From contig JASJOG010000566.1 of NCBI GenBank assembly GCA_030142905.1, forward strand, positions 46,936 to 110,935: a stretch of 64,000 bases of DNA, read 5' to 3'. The translations under genes and the position numbers were made by a program. This document shows positions 1-11,706 of the stretch, piece after piece; position 1 is the first letter of the stretch; each line of letters starts with the position of its first letter. The notes below the pieces were generated by a model. It saw only the letters and a list, made by a program, of their open reading frames with translations, ran no database searches and had not been told where the DNA came from. Origin of the DNA: Heliopora coerulea (lineage: Eukaryota > Cnidaria > Anthozoa > Scleralcyonacea > Helioporidae).

Positions 1-394
1 ACCAAACATAAGTTTAATGTAAACTTCAGAACAAACCGTTTTAAAAACAGTTTTTTTTATCGCAAACACATTAAAATTTTAACCAATTTTAGTATTTAGA
101 TTGAATAACTCTTAACATTAACATCGACCTTTTTAAAAATTGTCCATTAGAGTAAATTTTTACTTATCGTTTCTAAACTTCCGTTAGGTACAGGTAAATT
201 GTAGAACTGGTGTAACATAGTAGAAGTGAGTGCATTTTGTAATGTAAACATAATTCAGCCTATGGCTGCAAGCTTTACCAATTAAAAACATCTATCTATC
301 TATCCATCATCAGGACAATGACAACTCTGACTTCATCAAACTCAACACCCACAAAGACCAAGAAATGAACAAAACCAACAACCCGACTATTACA
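1..394. other. AT-rich sequence, no gene seen
   Basis: No reading frame with a recognisable domain. A short TCTA tetranucleotide run lies near 289-305. The stretch leads into the Penelope-like fragment and may be its unrecognisable upstream part. Confidence 0.5.
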
Positions 395-1060
395 ACAGCT
401 ACAATACCTAATGTCAGAGGTATGTCTGAGATCATCTCTCCCATCTGACGACCTTAGAACATCCGTGTTGCACACAGACTGATAACAACTTTACGAAATC
501 TACTCACTAACGTTATAGACAAGGAACACCCATGCGACAGACAAGGTGCAATCTACAAGATCAAATGTGCCGATTACCAGGCGACATACGTTGGTGGAAC
601 TGGCAGGAACTTGAACACTAGACTAATTGAACACAAACGAGCCACTAAGAACGGTGATAAAACTAACCACATTGCTGAACACCAACGACAAACCAAACAC
701 AACATTGACTGGGACTCGGCAGCATGCGTTATGTACAGAACAAACTACGAACAACGTCTTACATCGGAAAGTTGGTTTACCAACTTGGAACCACAACCAC
801 TAAACCGATCACAACAACTACCAGTCTCTTAAAAAAGACTTATTCAAAATTTAAAACAAACGGCTAAACAAAACACCCACTCTAACAACGCCAATGATGC
901 ACCCACAAACTGCAAACCTCCTACAACCACCCACACGCGTGACGTAATGAACCAGTTGCATAAATAGGCTGACTTTTCCCAATTACCTTTCTTTTTCGAC
1001 TGTGAAGATGATCGCCGCGGAGGCCGTCGAAATGTCAGTCACCAAAAGTCTTTCTCAAGA
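395..1060 (+). pseudogene. Penelope-like retroelement 3' fragment (GIY-YIG endonuclease)
   Basis: The frame running through 464-832 encodes the C-terminal GIY-YIG endonuclease of a Penelope-like element. It reads AIYKIKC, then ATYVGGTGRNLNTRLIEHK, then IAEHQRQTKHNIDW: the Y...YVG core, the R-x3-R helix and the HxxxxxH-type segment of PLE endonucleases. An earlier piece (NVRGMSEII, near 400) lies in another frame and ends in a stop, so the reverse-transcriptase junction is frameshifted. After the stop at 830 comes a GAAGATGAtCGCcGCGGAGG...GTCGAAAtGTCAGT-like motif (about 1004-1040), typical of PLE 3' ends. The reverse transcriptase itself is missing, so this is a 5'-truncated dead copy. Confidence 0.8.
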
Positions 1061-1154
1061 CTACACTAACCTGGACCATCTACCGTCACCAGCATGTACC
1101 AATTCTCTCGGGCTCAAAGCATTTACGTTATTGCGACCAATATGCAAAGCACCA

Positions 1155-1814
1155 TCAGTGAACTCGATTTCCATATGTAGAATGCTAACCTCCAGTCATT
1201 TGACCTGGCAAAAAGTGAAGCCAAGATCGCCGCTCATGGAGGGAAATTTTGTACATGAGTTTCAGTCTTCTTCGCAGTCTTGTACGTCGGTTCCACTCCT
1301 TTACACGACTTTAATCTTCAGTTTTTATTTGGTTCGACTTCGAAAACATTCACCACCATGGAAAAAAGTGCTCAGACAAAATGTGATCGGACCAGTTTTA
1401 CATATTCAAGTATTTAAAAGGATTCATTTCTGCCGTGTGGCTTAAGAAGTGTGCTAAATTGTCTAAAGATGGCAAATTGACAGTAAAAAGAGGACGTGCA
1501 TTTCGTATTTTGTTAAAGTAATTTTTCGAGACCGTTTTATGAGATTTCTCGTCAGTTTAGTAATTTATTTTAATTAAAATATATAACCTGTACCTCGGTT
1601 TGACTTTTAGAAAATATATTTGAAATTCTTAAATTCATTTCTGTCTTTCGAAGACATGTTTTGTGTGTATTTTCAAAGAAAACTCTTCAGAAAATGTAAA
1701 AAGTCGCGTGGGAGACTAAAACTGACATACAAAACTGCCCTCCATGTGCGGCCATCTTGCCTTCACATTTGACAGGCCAGTTAGCATTCCAGATGTGAAA
1801 ATAGAGTTCACTGA
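1155..1814. repeat. TIR element, copy 1 (non-autonomous DNA transposon-like)
   Basis: The left end (CAGTGAACTCGATTTCCATA) and the reverse complement of the right end (CAGTGAACTCTATTTTCACA) match imperfectly over about 90 bp. A second copy of the whole unit lies at 21.84-22.47 kb, showing a dispersed family. Both copies continue on the right with the same about 30-bp flank (AATTACTAATTCCTAATCAT), so the true border may lie a little further out. Near 1361 this copy has a frameshifted version of the short ORF that is open in copy 2. Confidence 0.7.
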
Positions 1815-1825
1815 AAATTACTAAT

Positions 1826-3230
1826 TCCTAATCATGAGGTCGACCTTCCAGATATGGAAATGGAGTTCACTGAGTACCATAGAGGTCATAAGTAGAAGTA
1901 GAGGTGACATCGGCCCGAAATTACAGTCAAATAATATTAACCAATTGAACGCTGCCATTATGGATTTGGATGGGGGAAGGGGGGGGGGGGGGCAAATTTG
2001 TATGGCCCGGATGACGGGTTAAAGAAGCTTTTTCGCAATCCAAAGAACTGACAATGTAAATCTGTAATGCGTTTTTTCTCAAGTTACGGGACAAATTTAT
2101 TGGGCATTGTCCATTTATACAGTTTGATCGGTTGGTACGAAAGATTTTGACATAGAGCAGGCTAATTTGGCGAAACTAGTTCGGCAAGTCAAGACGAAAA
2201 GTTCGTTGTTATCATGTACATTTCACGAGATGACCTCAATTCTCATATTCAACTTTTTCACTCAAAAATTTTTAAATTTTACACTGTTAATTTTTCAACG
2301 CCTTGGTGAGAAATTTTTATGTGCATAGCCATGCGTTTTTGACAAGCATAGTTAAGTTATGGCAGTAGTCTCCACGGCGCTATTTGTTGTTTGTTGATAA
2401 AATGTGCCTTTGTGAAGTTTTATTTCTAAATTTATAGACTTATGCTTTTACATAGTTTCAAAAAGCCCACTTTTTGATGTCTTTAAGTTTCCATCTTCTT
2501 AGAATACAGCTCTAAATAAACATACGGGTAGAAAAGCCACAAGTAATGGAAATTTTCAAGCAACGAACTACCGCAATTAAGCTTCGTTTAGTACATTTTA
2601 TTGAAGACTACTGAATACTCTGAGGTACCAACAACAGAACTTAAATGAACTTAAAAAATAGAACAAAAGCTAGACTAAAAGATTAAATTGCACTAAAAAC
2701 GTAGCACTTGTTAACAATATTTAACAAAATTTTGCTGCGGCAACATATTGAGTTAAAAATCCTACCGTGTAAAATCGCCTCAGGTTATTATTTGAACAAA
2801 GAAAATAATGGATAAAAAGGTAGAAAAAGGCCGTATACAAATCACTCTATCACACTGGAAACAATTATTGATGTTATGTGACATATTTTCGTTCTATAGT
2901 ATTTTTTTCCTGTCTTAATTAAAATTCAGGGTATTTTTTTCCGTCCTAATTGAAATACAATCGCTTGCATCCCGTCAATATTTTGTGACGTCCAAAATGT
3001 CGGCAGGGAGAAGAAATGTGGCTTGAGAACGAAATGAAATAGGATTAAGCAACTTCATACAATCTCTCAGATCGATTCTTACACGAATTCAACATATAAA
3101 CGTGTAGGATGTAGATTCAAAATTCGTCGAAACAACATGTTCTCACCTGGAAGATTCGAGTGGATCTTTACAGTTACTGATTACCAATATTGGGCCAACA
3201 GACGATCCAGTACTCAACGATTTTGGGGCG
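1826..3230. other. Intergenic, no gene recognised
   Basis: AT-rich, with many stops in all frames. A 14-base G run sits at 1979-1992, and part of the TIR motif of the preceding repeat is repeated at 1844-1873. Nothing else could be supported. Confidence 0.5.
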
Positions 3231-3235
3231 AATTT

Positions 3236-4512
3236 GAAAATAGTTCTAAGCCAATCAAGATTAATTTATCAAATGCTTTGTCGAATTCAGTAGAGTGCAG
3301 AGAACATACAATCTTTTGCCTGCCCTAGTGCTACCTCCCAAGATAGCGGGGACCAGCAATGTTGGTTCAAAGTCGGCAAATAGAATTTATTTGTGAATTG
3401 CATTTCTCTTGGAAAAAAACTGCATCAATTCTGGGGATCATTGAAAGTACATTACGTAGGAGGCGACACGAATTAGATTTATCTGCTGATCAAAATCATA
3501 ATTGGTCTGAATTATCAAGTATAAAAAAGAATATATTATCACTTTTGAATGTAACCCCCATTAAATATTTTATTTATCCAGGCAGAAGGGACACATGTAT
3601 GTTATCCCATCCCCTTGAATAATGTGGATAATTTATTGTGGGAGGTCTCCCAAGAGATCTCCTGGACTTTGAATTATTTTTGTGGGAAGCAAATGTGCAT
3701 CTACACCGTATGGGACAAACACTTGTTTATCCTGGAGAGCGAGGCAACAACTTTTAATTTCTCTACTGCCTAATAGGGTGTGCGCGTGGGAAATGGAGAG
3801 GAACTTACCTTTTCTTACTTATCCAATGCAGACCACTAATCTCTCTGTAATTTTAAAGCCTTAATTATTTACCTGTATCTGTTCAAATTGCACTTTTATA
3901 CAAAGTAGCCCCTGTTGACGGTTAATATATTTTACTTTTCATTAAATATTTTTTATCTCAGTTTCCACAAATGTATTGATCTGTACTTTGATTATCTTTT
4001 AGATGGTCAACTGAAAGAGGTTATCAATGAAGTTCGAAACGTTATCCAAATTATTGACCTGCGGAGGTTACAAGGGGCCATTACAGCAAAAAGGCTTAAG
4101 ATACAACGAAACAGAATCCGGCAATTTTGTGTGAAGAAGATCCCATAAGAACAACTCTGAGATAGAATGTTACAATTTATCGTAGAAAGTATTCTGTGTC
4201 AACTCCTAATTTGTTGCGGCACGTTGACGGGATCCATATACTGATTAAGTACAGATTAGTTGAGCACTGCTAGTCGAAGTTGTGAGGTACATCCTGAATA
4301 TGAGAGGACTGGACAGACGTAGTATCATTACGGGGAGCTCCGTTCATAATTCCAGGATAGAGGACGCCCATAAGGATCTGTATGCTGGCGTCTTATATCA
4401 TTTTGTTGAAATTTTTCATGGGATGGATGGTGCTGGACTTTTAGACCCACTAAATAAAGTTCAGTTGTATGCCTTGCATATGAAACGGCTAATTCATTTT
4501 ACACTTCTCTGA
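3236..4512 (+). pseudogene. Decayed integrase-like (rve/DDE) gene
   Basis: Broken pieces of one protein family can be read in order. First comes a helix-turn-helix region, SRQIEFICELHFSWKKTASI followed by STLRRRRHEL (about 3371-3470). Next is a piece near 4000-4140 with RLQGAITAKRLKIQRNRIRQ. Then SVSTPNLLRHVDGIH (about 4195-4245), which resembles the start of an integrase core with its first catalytic Asp. Last is RSIITGSSVHNSRIEDAHKD with GLLDPLNKVQLYALH (4312-4480). This layout matches a domesticated or transposon-borne integrase-core family common in cnidarian and fish genomes. Stops, frameshifts and about 350 bp of unrelated sequence (3620-3960) separate the pieces. The remaining catalytic acidic residues are not identifiable. 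No terminal repeats were found. Confidence 0.6.
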
Positions 4513-4596
4513 AGAGTCTTCTTTGAAAATTAACCAAAAATATTTTTTCTGAGAACAGAAACGACTCTAAGAATTTCAAATATATGTCGACAAAAT

Positions 4597-4854
4597 CAAT
4601 TAATGAGGAAAATCGAAAAGAAAATCATAACCGTGTAGGACCTTTATATGTGATAAAGACACATGTGACTTTAGATTTGAAGTTAATTTTTTCGGCTTAG
4701 AACACATAAATATCCAAACTTCCTTCGCAAATTAGCGTATTAGTTGGTTCATTTTAGGAGACATCTATAAAACACCCAGTACGTGCATTAAAACACTCAG
4801 CTATCGCTTCCTGTTTTAAATCCTGCTTTGTACTCCGGTTTGGTTTTTAAATAT

Positions 4855-4912
<58 letters not shown>
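4597..4912 (+). repeat. Dispersed repeat, left copy, with (TA)n tract
   Basis: This segment matches, inverted and imperfectly, the stretch at 7990-8271. Shared blocks include the CATAACCGTGT, GATAAAGACACATGTG and GGTTTTTAAATATT regions. It runs into a pure TA dinucleotide tract (about 4858-4900). Both copies lie beside AT microsatellites, suggesting one repeat family with a microsatellite tail. Confidence 0.65.
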
Positions 4913-5013
4913 CACAAATACATTTGTACATGTAATATTTAATAAAGTCTATTTTTTGCCAATAGGTTGCAATAAAGGTGTTGAAATTCAAGGATGTGCA
5001 GACTTATCTGAAG

Positions 5014-6082
5014 GTAACACTTTGAAGATCTAATGTTTCGTCGCCACTCGCTACTCTGTCTCTAGAGAAAAAATATTTGAAATATTTTGATAAGAAACAT
5101 CATGCTATCTTTTGCAAGAAATAATCACAACAACAGACTAGAAACCGTTTACTTTTAGATTTGATATGAAGAGAAGAGTCTACTACCTTTCTTTGCTAAA
5201 TTAAACACAAGTACTTATAGTTTGAACAGTATATAAATGTGGTATCCTCAGTGACAACTCCCCAACAAATTGTTGAATTTTTCCTAACTATGGAGATAAT
5301 ATTCCCCGACAGGGCTGTCGCCCCCTCTGCCCACCTCGGGCACCACCGCTGGTAGAATGTTTATTGGTCAAACTGCAAAAATGTAAAACTTTATTCCATA
5401 TTAACTTGACGCTTTCCTGATGTTTTCAAGAACATTTGCAAGTATCCTTTAAGAATTGACCAAATTTCCTCCAAAGAGTTTCTAACGTTCTGCTTAAAGT
5501 CTTTCAATGTGGAAATTCTTCCCATGACTTGTAAAATCCTCTGGCGTTAGCCAGAGTATAACACAAGTCTTGTTCGTCAAGGAAAGGGTTAACTAAACCA
5601 AAGGATAAACACTAATAACGGGGTCAGACAGTTGGATTCCACTATATATGTTTATATTCCTTTAGAACAGAAAGTCGTGGAGTTGTAATATTTCTAAAGC
5701 TTCCAGGAAATTAATAATGAAATATTCTTCCTTTTTAAGAGAGTCATGTAATCAATGTTCTAACAAAGTTGCTGACTCAAAGGTGGAACACATCACGTAG
5801 TTTCCGAATAATTATTGTAAAAGCAGTATTCTTTTCTGATCACTAGTAATTCATGGTTAAATGATTGGTTAAAGGTCAAGTTTAGCCCAATAGTCTGATT
5901 AAATCTGTGTTTTAATGTACGCGAATACGTTTTATAACCTTGTATTTCATAGCATGCGCATGTGCTTGAATTGATCCTTTATCATTTTGCTCTGGCTAAC
6001 GTCAGATGATTCATATCGTCAAGAGGAGGCTTCACCGACTATATAGAGTAAACCATTTAAAGACAGCTCGTTTTTTATTTAG
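5014..6082. other. Kinase intron 1 with a dispersed repeat fragment
   Basis: No coding signal. An inverted fragment (CTGGCGTTAGCCAGAGTATA, near 5532) and a forward fragment (CTCTGGCTAACGTCAGATGA, near 5990) belong to a short repeat also seen near 8.31, 8.44, 28.56 and 30.18 kb. Confidence 0.5.
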
Positions 6083-6449
6083 GATAAACAGTTTGGCCTG
6101 GTTCCTGCTGAAGTTTATTTCATGCGTAAGATCCAGGATCATCCAGCTGCTATTACGTTTTACCTCTACCATAAATTGTCAGAGGATAATTTTATTATAA
6201 TAACTGAAAGACCAGGGAACTCTAATGAGCTAGCTAGTGACGACCTATTGCCACTGTCAGAAGAGCGAGCGAGAGAAATTGTACGTCAAGTAGCGAGCGT
6301 ACTTAAAGCCATGGAGAAGAAAAGATTTGTACACAAAAATGTTAAATTAGATAATATTTTGTACGATCATGACAGCCAAGATGTAAAACTGATTGGCTTT
6401 GGAATGGCAAAGAAATTTAAATCTTTGCAACGATTTCACGAAAAAGTTG

Positions 6450-7307
6450 GTAAGCATGTTTGACAAGTTTTAAAAGTGTCTGTCCACGGTGATATCTTAA
6501 TGGTAGAAACTCAAACCTTTCAAAATTTTAGAGTGTTTGATGCATGTGATCGGAACTGTTTAGTGAATTGCAAATTAATGTTTTGCTGGACAAGCTTAAC
6601 ATTCTGCATGTCATTCTTCATCAAAAATAAAATGTTGGAAAAACAATTCACACTTTACCGTCCTTGGTAAAATTTTCATCTCTCGTTTCAATACATTACA
6701 AAACAATTTTATAACACATTTCCTCCATTTACGGAAAAGATTATTATTTATGCAGCGTTGAAACACGTAAAGGAATCTTGTGGTTTTGCTTAGCTAACGA
6801 TTTTCTTGAAAAAAGTAATCTTAAAATAGTTATGATGGTTTCAAAGCGTTTTGTCATTATACAGCTTTGAATATGCTTATAATATGCATTCTATCATATT
6901 CAACAGAAACACCTGGAGCCTTTATGAAAGTTTAAGAAAAACTATCATGATTTATATTCTGAAAATTTCATTTGGAAATACGAAAACCCGTCTAAATATT
7001 TTCAGCCTGCAACTCAATTTTTAAGATTCGAAACACGCCAAGATTTCTATGATTAAAATGATGCAAAAATTTTATCAAAAGGAATACAAGTGGTAAAGTG
7101 CCGATAAAATCAGCCAAGCTTTTGCAATTTTTATCTCTTAGTACTTGGAGTTTCTTTTTTGATTTAATTTAATTATAACTTATTTCGAAAAGTTTTTAAA
7201 CAGATTTAGCTTATCTTTTATGGTTTTTCTGTAAATTATCACGTTTTTAAAAATTGTATTTGTTAATGTAATTTTTGCCTTAAATAAATTCGGAATAAAT
7301 AATGCTT

Positions 7308-7315
<8 letters not shown>
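6450..7315. other. Kinase intron 2, first part; no feature
   Basis: AT-rich, stop-filled in all frames, with no repeat or gene that I can name. Confidence 0.5.
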
Positions 7316-7353
<38 letters not shown>

Positions 7354-7429
7354 GCAACAACACATAATAACTCAGAGTTTCACGCGGTACGCGATCATGA
7401 GTAGCAACAGCATTTTACTGTTAAATAAG

Positions 7430-7469
<40 letters not shown>

Positions 7470-7540
7470 TTATAGTAATATACGATATATAATAAATATT
7501 ATATAAAAAAAGTATATAATATATATAAATATAATAAATA

Positions 7541-7580
<40 letters not shown>

Positions 7581-7735
7581 GTAATAATAATATAAATATA
7601 TTAATAATGATATATAAAGTAGAATAATAATAATATATAATATAATAAAGTATATAAAGTATATAATAAATATTATAGTAACATATTATAGTAAATATGT
7701 AAATATTATATATGTATATATATATATATATATAC
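7316..7735. repeat. Simple repeats: (TAA)n then AT-rich microsatellite
   Basis: A TAA/AAT run occupies about 7311-7352. Long TA and ATA tracts fill about 7434-7735. The open frames across them are low-complexity Tyr/Ile strings and not genes. Confidence 0.9.
7374..7438 (+). repeat. Short dispersed repeat, copy 1 (paired with 7815-7905)
   Basis: CAGAGTTTCACGC, ACGCGATCATGAGTAGC and ACAGCATTTTACTGTTAAATAA occur here and again at about 7850-7905 in direct orientation. An AT microsatellite follows each copy. Confidence 0.7.
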
Positions 7736-7814
7736 CAAGAAGGGTATGCAACACAAATGCACACAGAAGGCGTAAGGTTTAAGAGCGCTCAATACCATGT
7801 GTAGAGCGTAATAT

Positions 7815-7915
7815 ATTATTTATTTTACAGTAAAATGCTGTCGTTATTCAGAGTTTCACGCTGTACGCGATCATGAGTAGCGACAGCATTTTACTGTTAA
7901 ATAAATAATATATAT
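7815..7915. repeat. Foldback repeat with (TCTA)n tail
   Basis: The arms ATTTTACAGTAAAATGCTGTCG and CGACAGCATTTTACTGTTAAAT are near-perfect inverted repeats around a loop with TTTCACGCTGTACGCGATCA. It is the complete form of the half-copy at 7374-7438. A TCTA tetranucleotide run follows (about 7915-7952). This is MITE-like. Confidence 0.65.
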
Positions 7916-7989
7916 CTATCTATCTATCAATCTATCTATCTATCTATCTATCTATATATATATATATGTATATATGTATATGTATATGT

Positions 7990-8271
7990 ACATTTAATAT
8001 TTAAAAACCGTGCAGGATTGCTTTATCGGGATTTAAAACACGAGGCGATAGCCAAGTGTCTTAGATCCGATAAAGCACGAACTGCGATTTTTTTAGATGT
8101 CTTCTAAAATGAACCTCCTAATATGCTAATTCGCAAAGAAAGTTTGCAAATTTATCTTATGTGAGCCGAAAAAAATGACCTTCTTCTTCACATATGAAAT
8201 CACACGTGTCTTTATCACTTATAAAGACCGAACACGGTTATGATTTTCTTTTGTATTTTCCTCATGAATTA
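7990..8271 (-). repeat. Dispersed repeat, right (inverted) copy
   Basis: Inverted relative to 4597-4870 and similarly next to a simple repeat. The pair brackets kinase exons 1 and 2 but probably arose by independent insertion. Confidence 0.6.
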
Positions 8272-8734
8272 TTGCTCTTTTCTGACAGGATCAGTCTTTC
8301 CTTATTTCGCTCTCGCTAATGTCAGACTATTTCACTACGTCAAGGGTGGACCTCCAACTGGGAAAGAGTTAACAATCTGAATCAGAACTTTCTCAATCAA
8401 CTTTTTCCCGGCAGAATACGACTTCTATGATTTAACTCTGGATAACGCAAGATGATTTTATTCGTTAAGGGGAGACATCGCGTCGGGAAGGAGTTAATTA
8501 TAAAAAAGCCAAATATTTATACTCACGTGAACATGTTTGATGATTTAGGAACACCGATAAACTGGCCTCCAGAGTATCTTACACAGAAAAAGTTTGATCC
8601 ACGTAACTAAACTACGTGGGCTTTGGGAAGTGTGCTCTTTGCTCTGGTAAATGGTTGCAGACCTTATGCTGGAATGTCTCATGCCTTGAGTTATCCACTG
8701 ATGTTCTATAAGGACGTTTCACCAGGTCGGTATT

Positions 8735-9655
8735 AACTTATTAATAATGATAATAATAATAATAAATAATAATAAACAATAATAATAATAGACTGGAGTA
8801 GGACAAGCACAATTTCAGCCTACTACAGGAATGTGAACGCTCCCCCCACCAGAGTCTCGGGTGGCACCTTTGGCATGTGCCAGCAGCCACTAAGCCAAGG
8901 GTGGATAAGAGTCTTTAGCTTTGGATGGCAGCTGATCTAAGAGAAGGAAACTCCGAAATAAAACCAGAAATAGGTAGGCAAGACAATGATATCGCAGCCA
9001 GTAATCTTTATAAAACAAGTAGGCTTTGATGAGATGACTTAGGGAATGGTGCCCCTGCCTTGCCAGCTGGGTAGACAGGTAGCCGAAAGCCTTAACTTGC
9101 CTTAATTGACTGGCAGCTGGAAGAGGTGGGCAAACCTGCCCTGTCAGGCCAATGACCAGACGACAATTTGTGGTGGAGGCTGATGCCCCTGACCTTGGTT
9201 GGTTGAGGATAAAACAGCCTTAAATGCTGAAATAGATAAACACTAGTCTGAGAATAAAACAATATTCAGACTTAACCCTTGCAGTGGCACACCTAAACTG
9301 ACCTTAACTGGTTGGAAGTGCAACTGCGTAATATGAAGGTCAAACTGGATATACACATCGGGAAGTACTTTCAGGGACTTCAGAGGACTGTACATCCCTT
9401 ACTCCTTCCTCACTGAATAGGTTGGATGAGTGAGGGCTGGCCCTGTGGGTGTTTCTTAAAATTCATTTTAACGGTAAAATCTCCTTTCCACACAGGTTCC
9501 CCGAAATGTGCAATATCTTTTGTGGCCTTACCTGGCGAGATGCTGGGAGCCCGTAACAGGCTGAAATTCCTTTCACTGTCCTTAGCTGAGTAGTGTGCGA
9601 GTTGTAATAATAATAATAAAAATAATAATAAAAATAATGATAATTATAATTTAAT
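8735..9655 (+). repeat. TAA-flanked repeat unit, possible LINE/SINE 3' region
   Basis: A roughly 800-bp GC-richer block is flanked on both sides by TAA/AATA microsatellites (about 8735-8790 and 9605-9655). It has no long ORF. The microsatellite tail and composition fit the untranslated end of a non-LTR element, but no coding part is attached. It sits in the last kinase intron. Confidence 0.4.
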
Positions 9656-10204
9656 CTGGCTTCTCAATTGTTACATGGCTCTTCATCAAGCACAACTTAA
9701 CTATCAAATCTGACACTAAAATAAACTAAATACTAATATACAATTTACATTTTCAAAGTTTTTATCCTTGCCCTATTCTGTTCTAAAAATATTTTTTAGC
9801 AGCAATCTTATAAATTTATTTGGTTATTTATTTATTTATATATTTATTTATTTATCTGTTTACTTATTTATACATTTTTTAAGAATTGGAAAATCTAATT
9901 CATGGCATGCTTGCAATTAAACCAAGCAAGAGAATGTCTTTAAAGAAAGTCATGAAGCATCCATGGTGAGTTTTGGGTTGAAATATTAGAAACTGATTTC
10001 CTCAAGTCAGTTTTTTACCCTTGGTTAATTTGGGTAAGAAATTGCGCTGTTTAAGTAAGATCAGTTAACTCCTTTACATCAGAATTACTGTCAATTAAAC
10101 TCAAACGTCAATTGATTCTGTCATTCAAGAAGAGACATTCTGCCAGTTAGGGGTTATAATAACAATCTTGATAAACAACGTCGTTGAACAATTCAAACAA
10201 CTTA

Positions 10205-10405
10205 AATATGAAACATTTTATTAACTGACGTTTTGTTATTTATCATGGAACAACCTAGGAGTAATGAGACTAGTGCACATTGTTGAGTTTAAATTATCTT
10301 GTACGGTAATAAACTCAAAGTCAAACTTGACGATTTGAACTAGTCTCATCACTCTGAAGATGTTAAAGGATAGGTAACAAAACGTTGGTTAATATAAATG
10401 ATTAA
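10205..10405. repeat. Imperfect foldback element
   Basis: Arms near 10222-10275 (ACGTTTTGTTA ... GAGACTAGT) and 10338-10395 (ACTAGTCTCAT ... GGTAACAAAACGTTGG) are inverted copies around about 60 bp. The CTGAAGATG...AAAACGTTGG wording resembles Penelope-like 3' ends, so it may be a PLE-derived relic. Confidence 0.45.
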
Positions 10406-11706
10406 TATTTAGCTCTTTAAGGGTCAGCGTCCTGTTTACAAGACATCAAAAACAAAAGAACAAGTTAAAGAACATAGCAAAAACAATAAAAGAACAATGA
10501 ACAAAAGAAATCAAATTCAACATTTAAAGGGTTAAGTTGTTTGAACTGTACAACGATTGTGTTCATCAAAATTATTTGCTGATATAATATTCATAACCAG
10601 ACTTCTTTCCCTCCTGGTATGTCGATTGCAACAATACTATATTTGCTAAATCCTTTTCTCGGTAAAGTGTTTATTTTAGATGTTGAACTGTTAGCAGATA
10701 ACTATTTTGTAGAAGTAGGGAAGTTACCTCAAGGCTTTCTAGAATGTCTTGTTACTCTTATCAATTCAAAGCTATTCTTCTCCATTTATTGAAACGTTTT
10801 TATGACTGTATTGAAACCAGGGCAGTTGCAAAGAAAACTCACTGACTGAGACTCCAACAACGGAAAGGTCTTTTGTCTTTTGAAATGCCAAATGTCTTCT
10901 TTCGTAGACATTTAGTAGCCAAATCAGTTGTTTTGTATAAAATAAAACATATTCCGATTAATATCAACATCTTGGAACTCAAGATTTCAGTCAGAAACAA
11001 CTCCCTCTTCAATGATGGCATCACTCCTCTTCTATATACACCATAAACGCTCCAAAAAGCCTTCTCTCCCTAATAAGCCCCCCGCCTAAAGCTACAAGTT
11101 TCTAAATAAAAAGCCCCCTTAAATAAAAAAAAAAAGCATGAACCCATGGCAAATACGGTATTAAAAGTACGTTTTTTTCTTGATCTCAAAAATGCCAACT
11201 TCGATCCTCATATTAGACAGTTTTTGGGCTTTCTTATCTAGTTCGTATTTAAGGATATTGATCACCGCTCTTGATAGCATATATTTGTTTTCGTTTAGAA
11301 TATTGTAGGTTTAAATATATACAGTGCTACATTACATTATGGGAGACATTTCAGAAGAAAAATTACTCGCATCACATGGCCATTAGTGAGTTTTTAATAA
11401 GCCCGCCTCTCTAATAAGCTCCCATCTGGTGGCCCTGAAAGTTAGTGAGCCTCCCGGGGGATTATTGTAACGTTTACGGTATATAAATATATAGACCTGG
11501 GCATGTTACTGTGTTTATTGTCTGAGGATGACTTTGAAATGGGCTCCAAATATTACAATCTCACGATTCTCATCTTGTCTTTAACCCAAATCTTGAGTTT
11601 CATTGCAAGATGTCTATATTACTCGGATGATGCTGTATTCTCTAGTTTCACGCGTCATGGCATCGCACATCTGAACGAGACTCGGAACGCACATTATAAA
11701 GTCAAA
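10406..11706. other. Intergenic; TAATAAGCCCC-type repeat fragments
   Basis: No gene supported. Around 11,070-11,110 and 11,398-11,460 there are CTAATAAGCCCCCCGCC and TAATAAGCCCGCCTCTCTAA phrases with a CCCGGGGGATT segment, remnants of a GC-rich interspersed repeat. A related AATAAGCGCCGC phrase occurs at 51.38-51.46 kb. Confidence 0.45.

Larger units (their letters stand above)
4966..9968 (+). pseudogene. PIM-like Ser/Thr kinase gene with lost catalytic residues (4 exons)
   Basis: Four exons with good splice sites and matching phases give most of a kinase domain: 4966-5013, 6083-6449, 8549-8725 and 9884 to about 9968. Exon 1 carries the beta-3 VAIK lysine. Exon 2 carries the alpha-C Glu (LVPAEVYFMRKI), a PIM-like hinge (IIITERPGNSNEL), the catalytic loop and the magnesium loop. 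Exon 3 carries GTPINWPPEYL and the F helix (TTWALGSVLFALVNG). Exon 4 carries MLAIKPSKRMSLKKVMKHPW. The HRD motif reads HKN and DFG reads GFG, so both catalytic aspartates are gone. An in-frame TAA at 8608-8610 cuts exon 3. No glycine-loop exon was found upstream. The last exon can end at TGA 9967 or splice at a GTGAGT donor. It is best called a dead paralogue of a cnidarian PIM-type kinase; the family call rests on motif order. Confidence 0.75.

Noticed and set aside
7372..7764. 130-residue Tyr/Ile ORF
   Set aside because: It translates AT microsatellite DNA and carries no protein signal.
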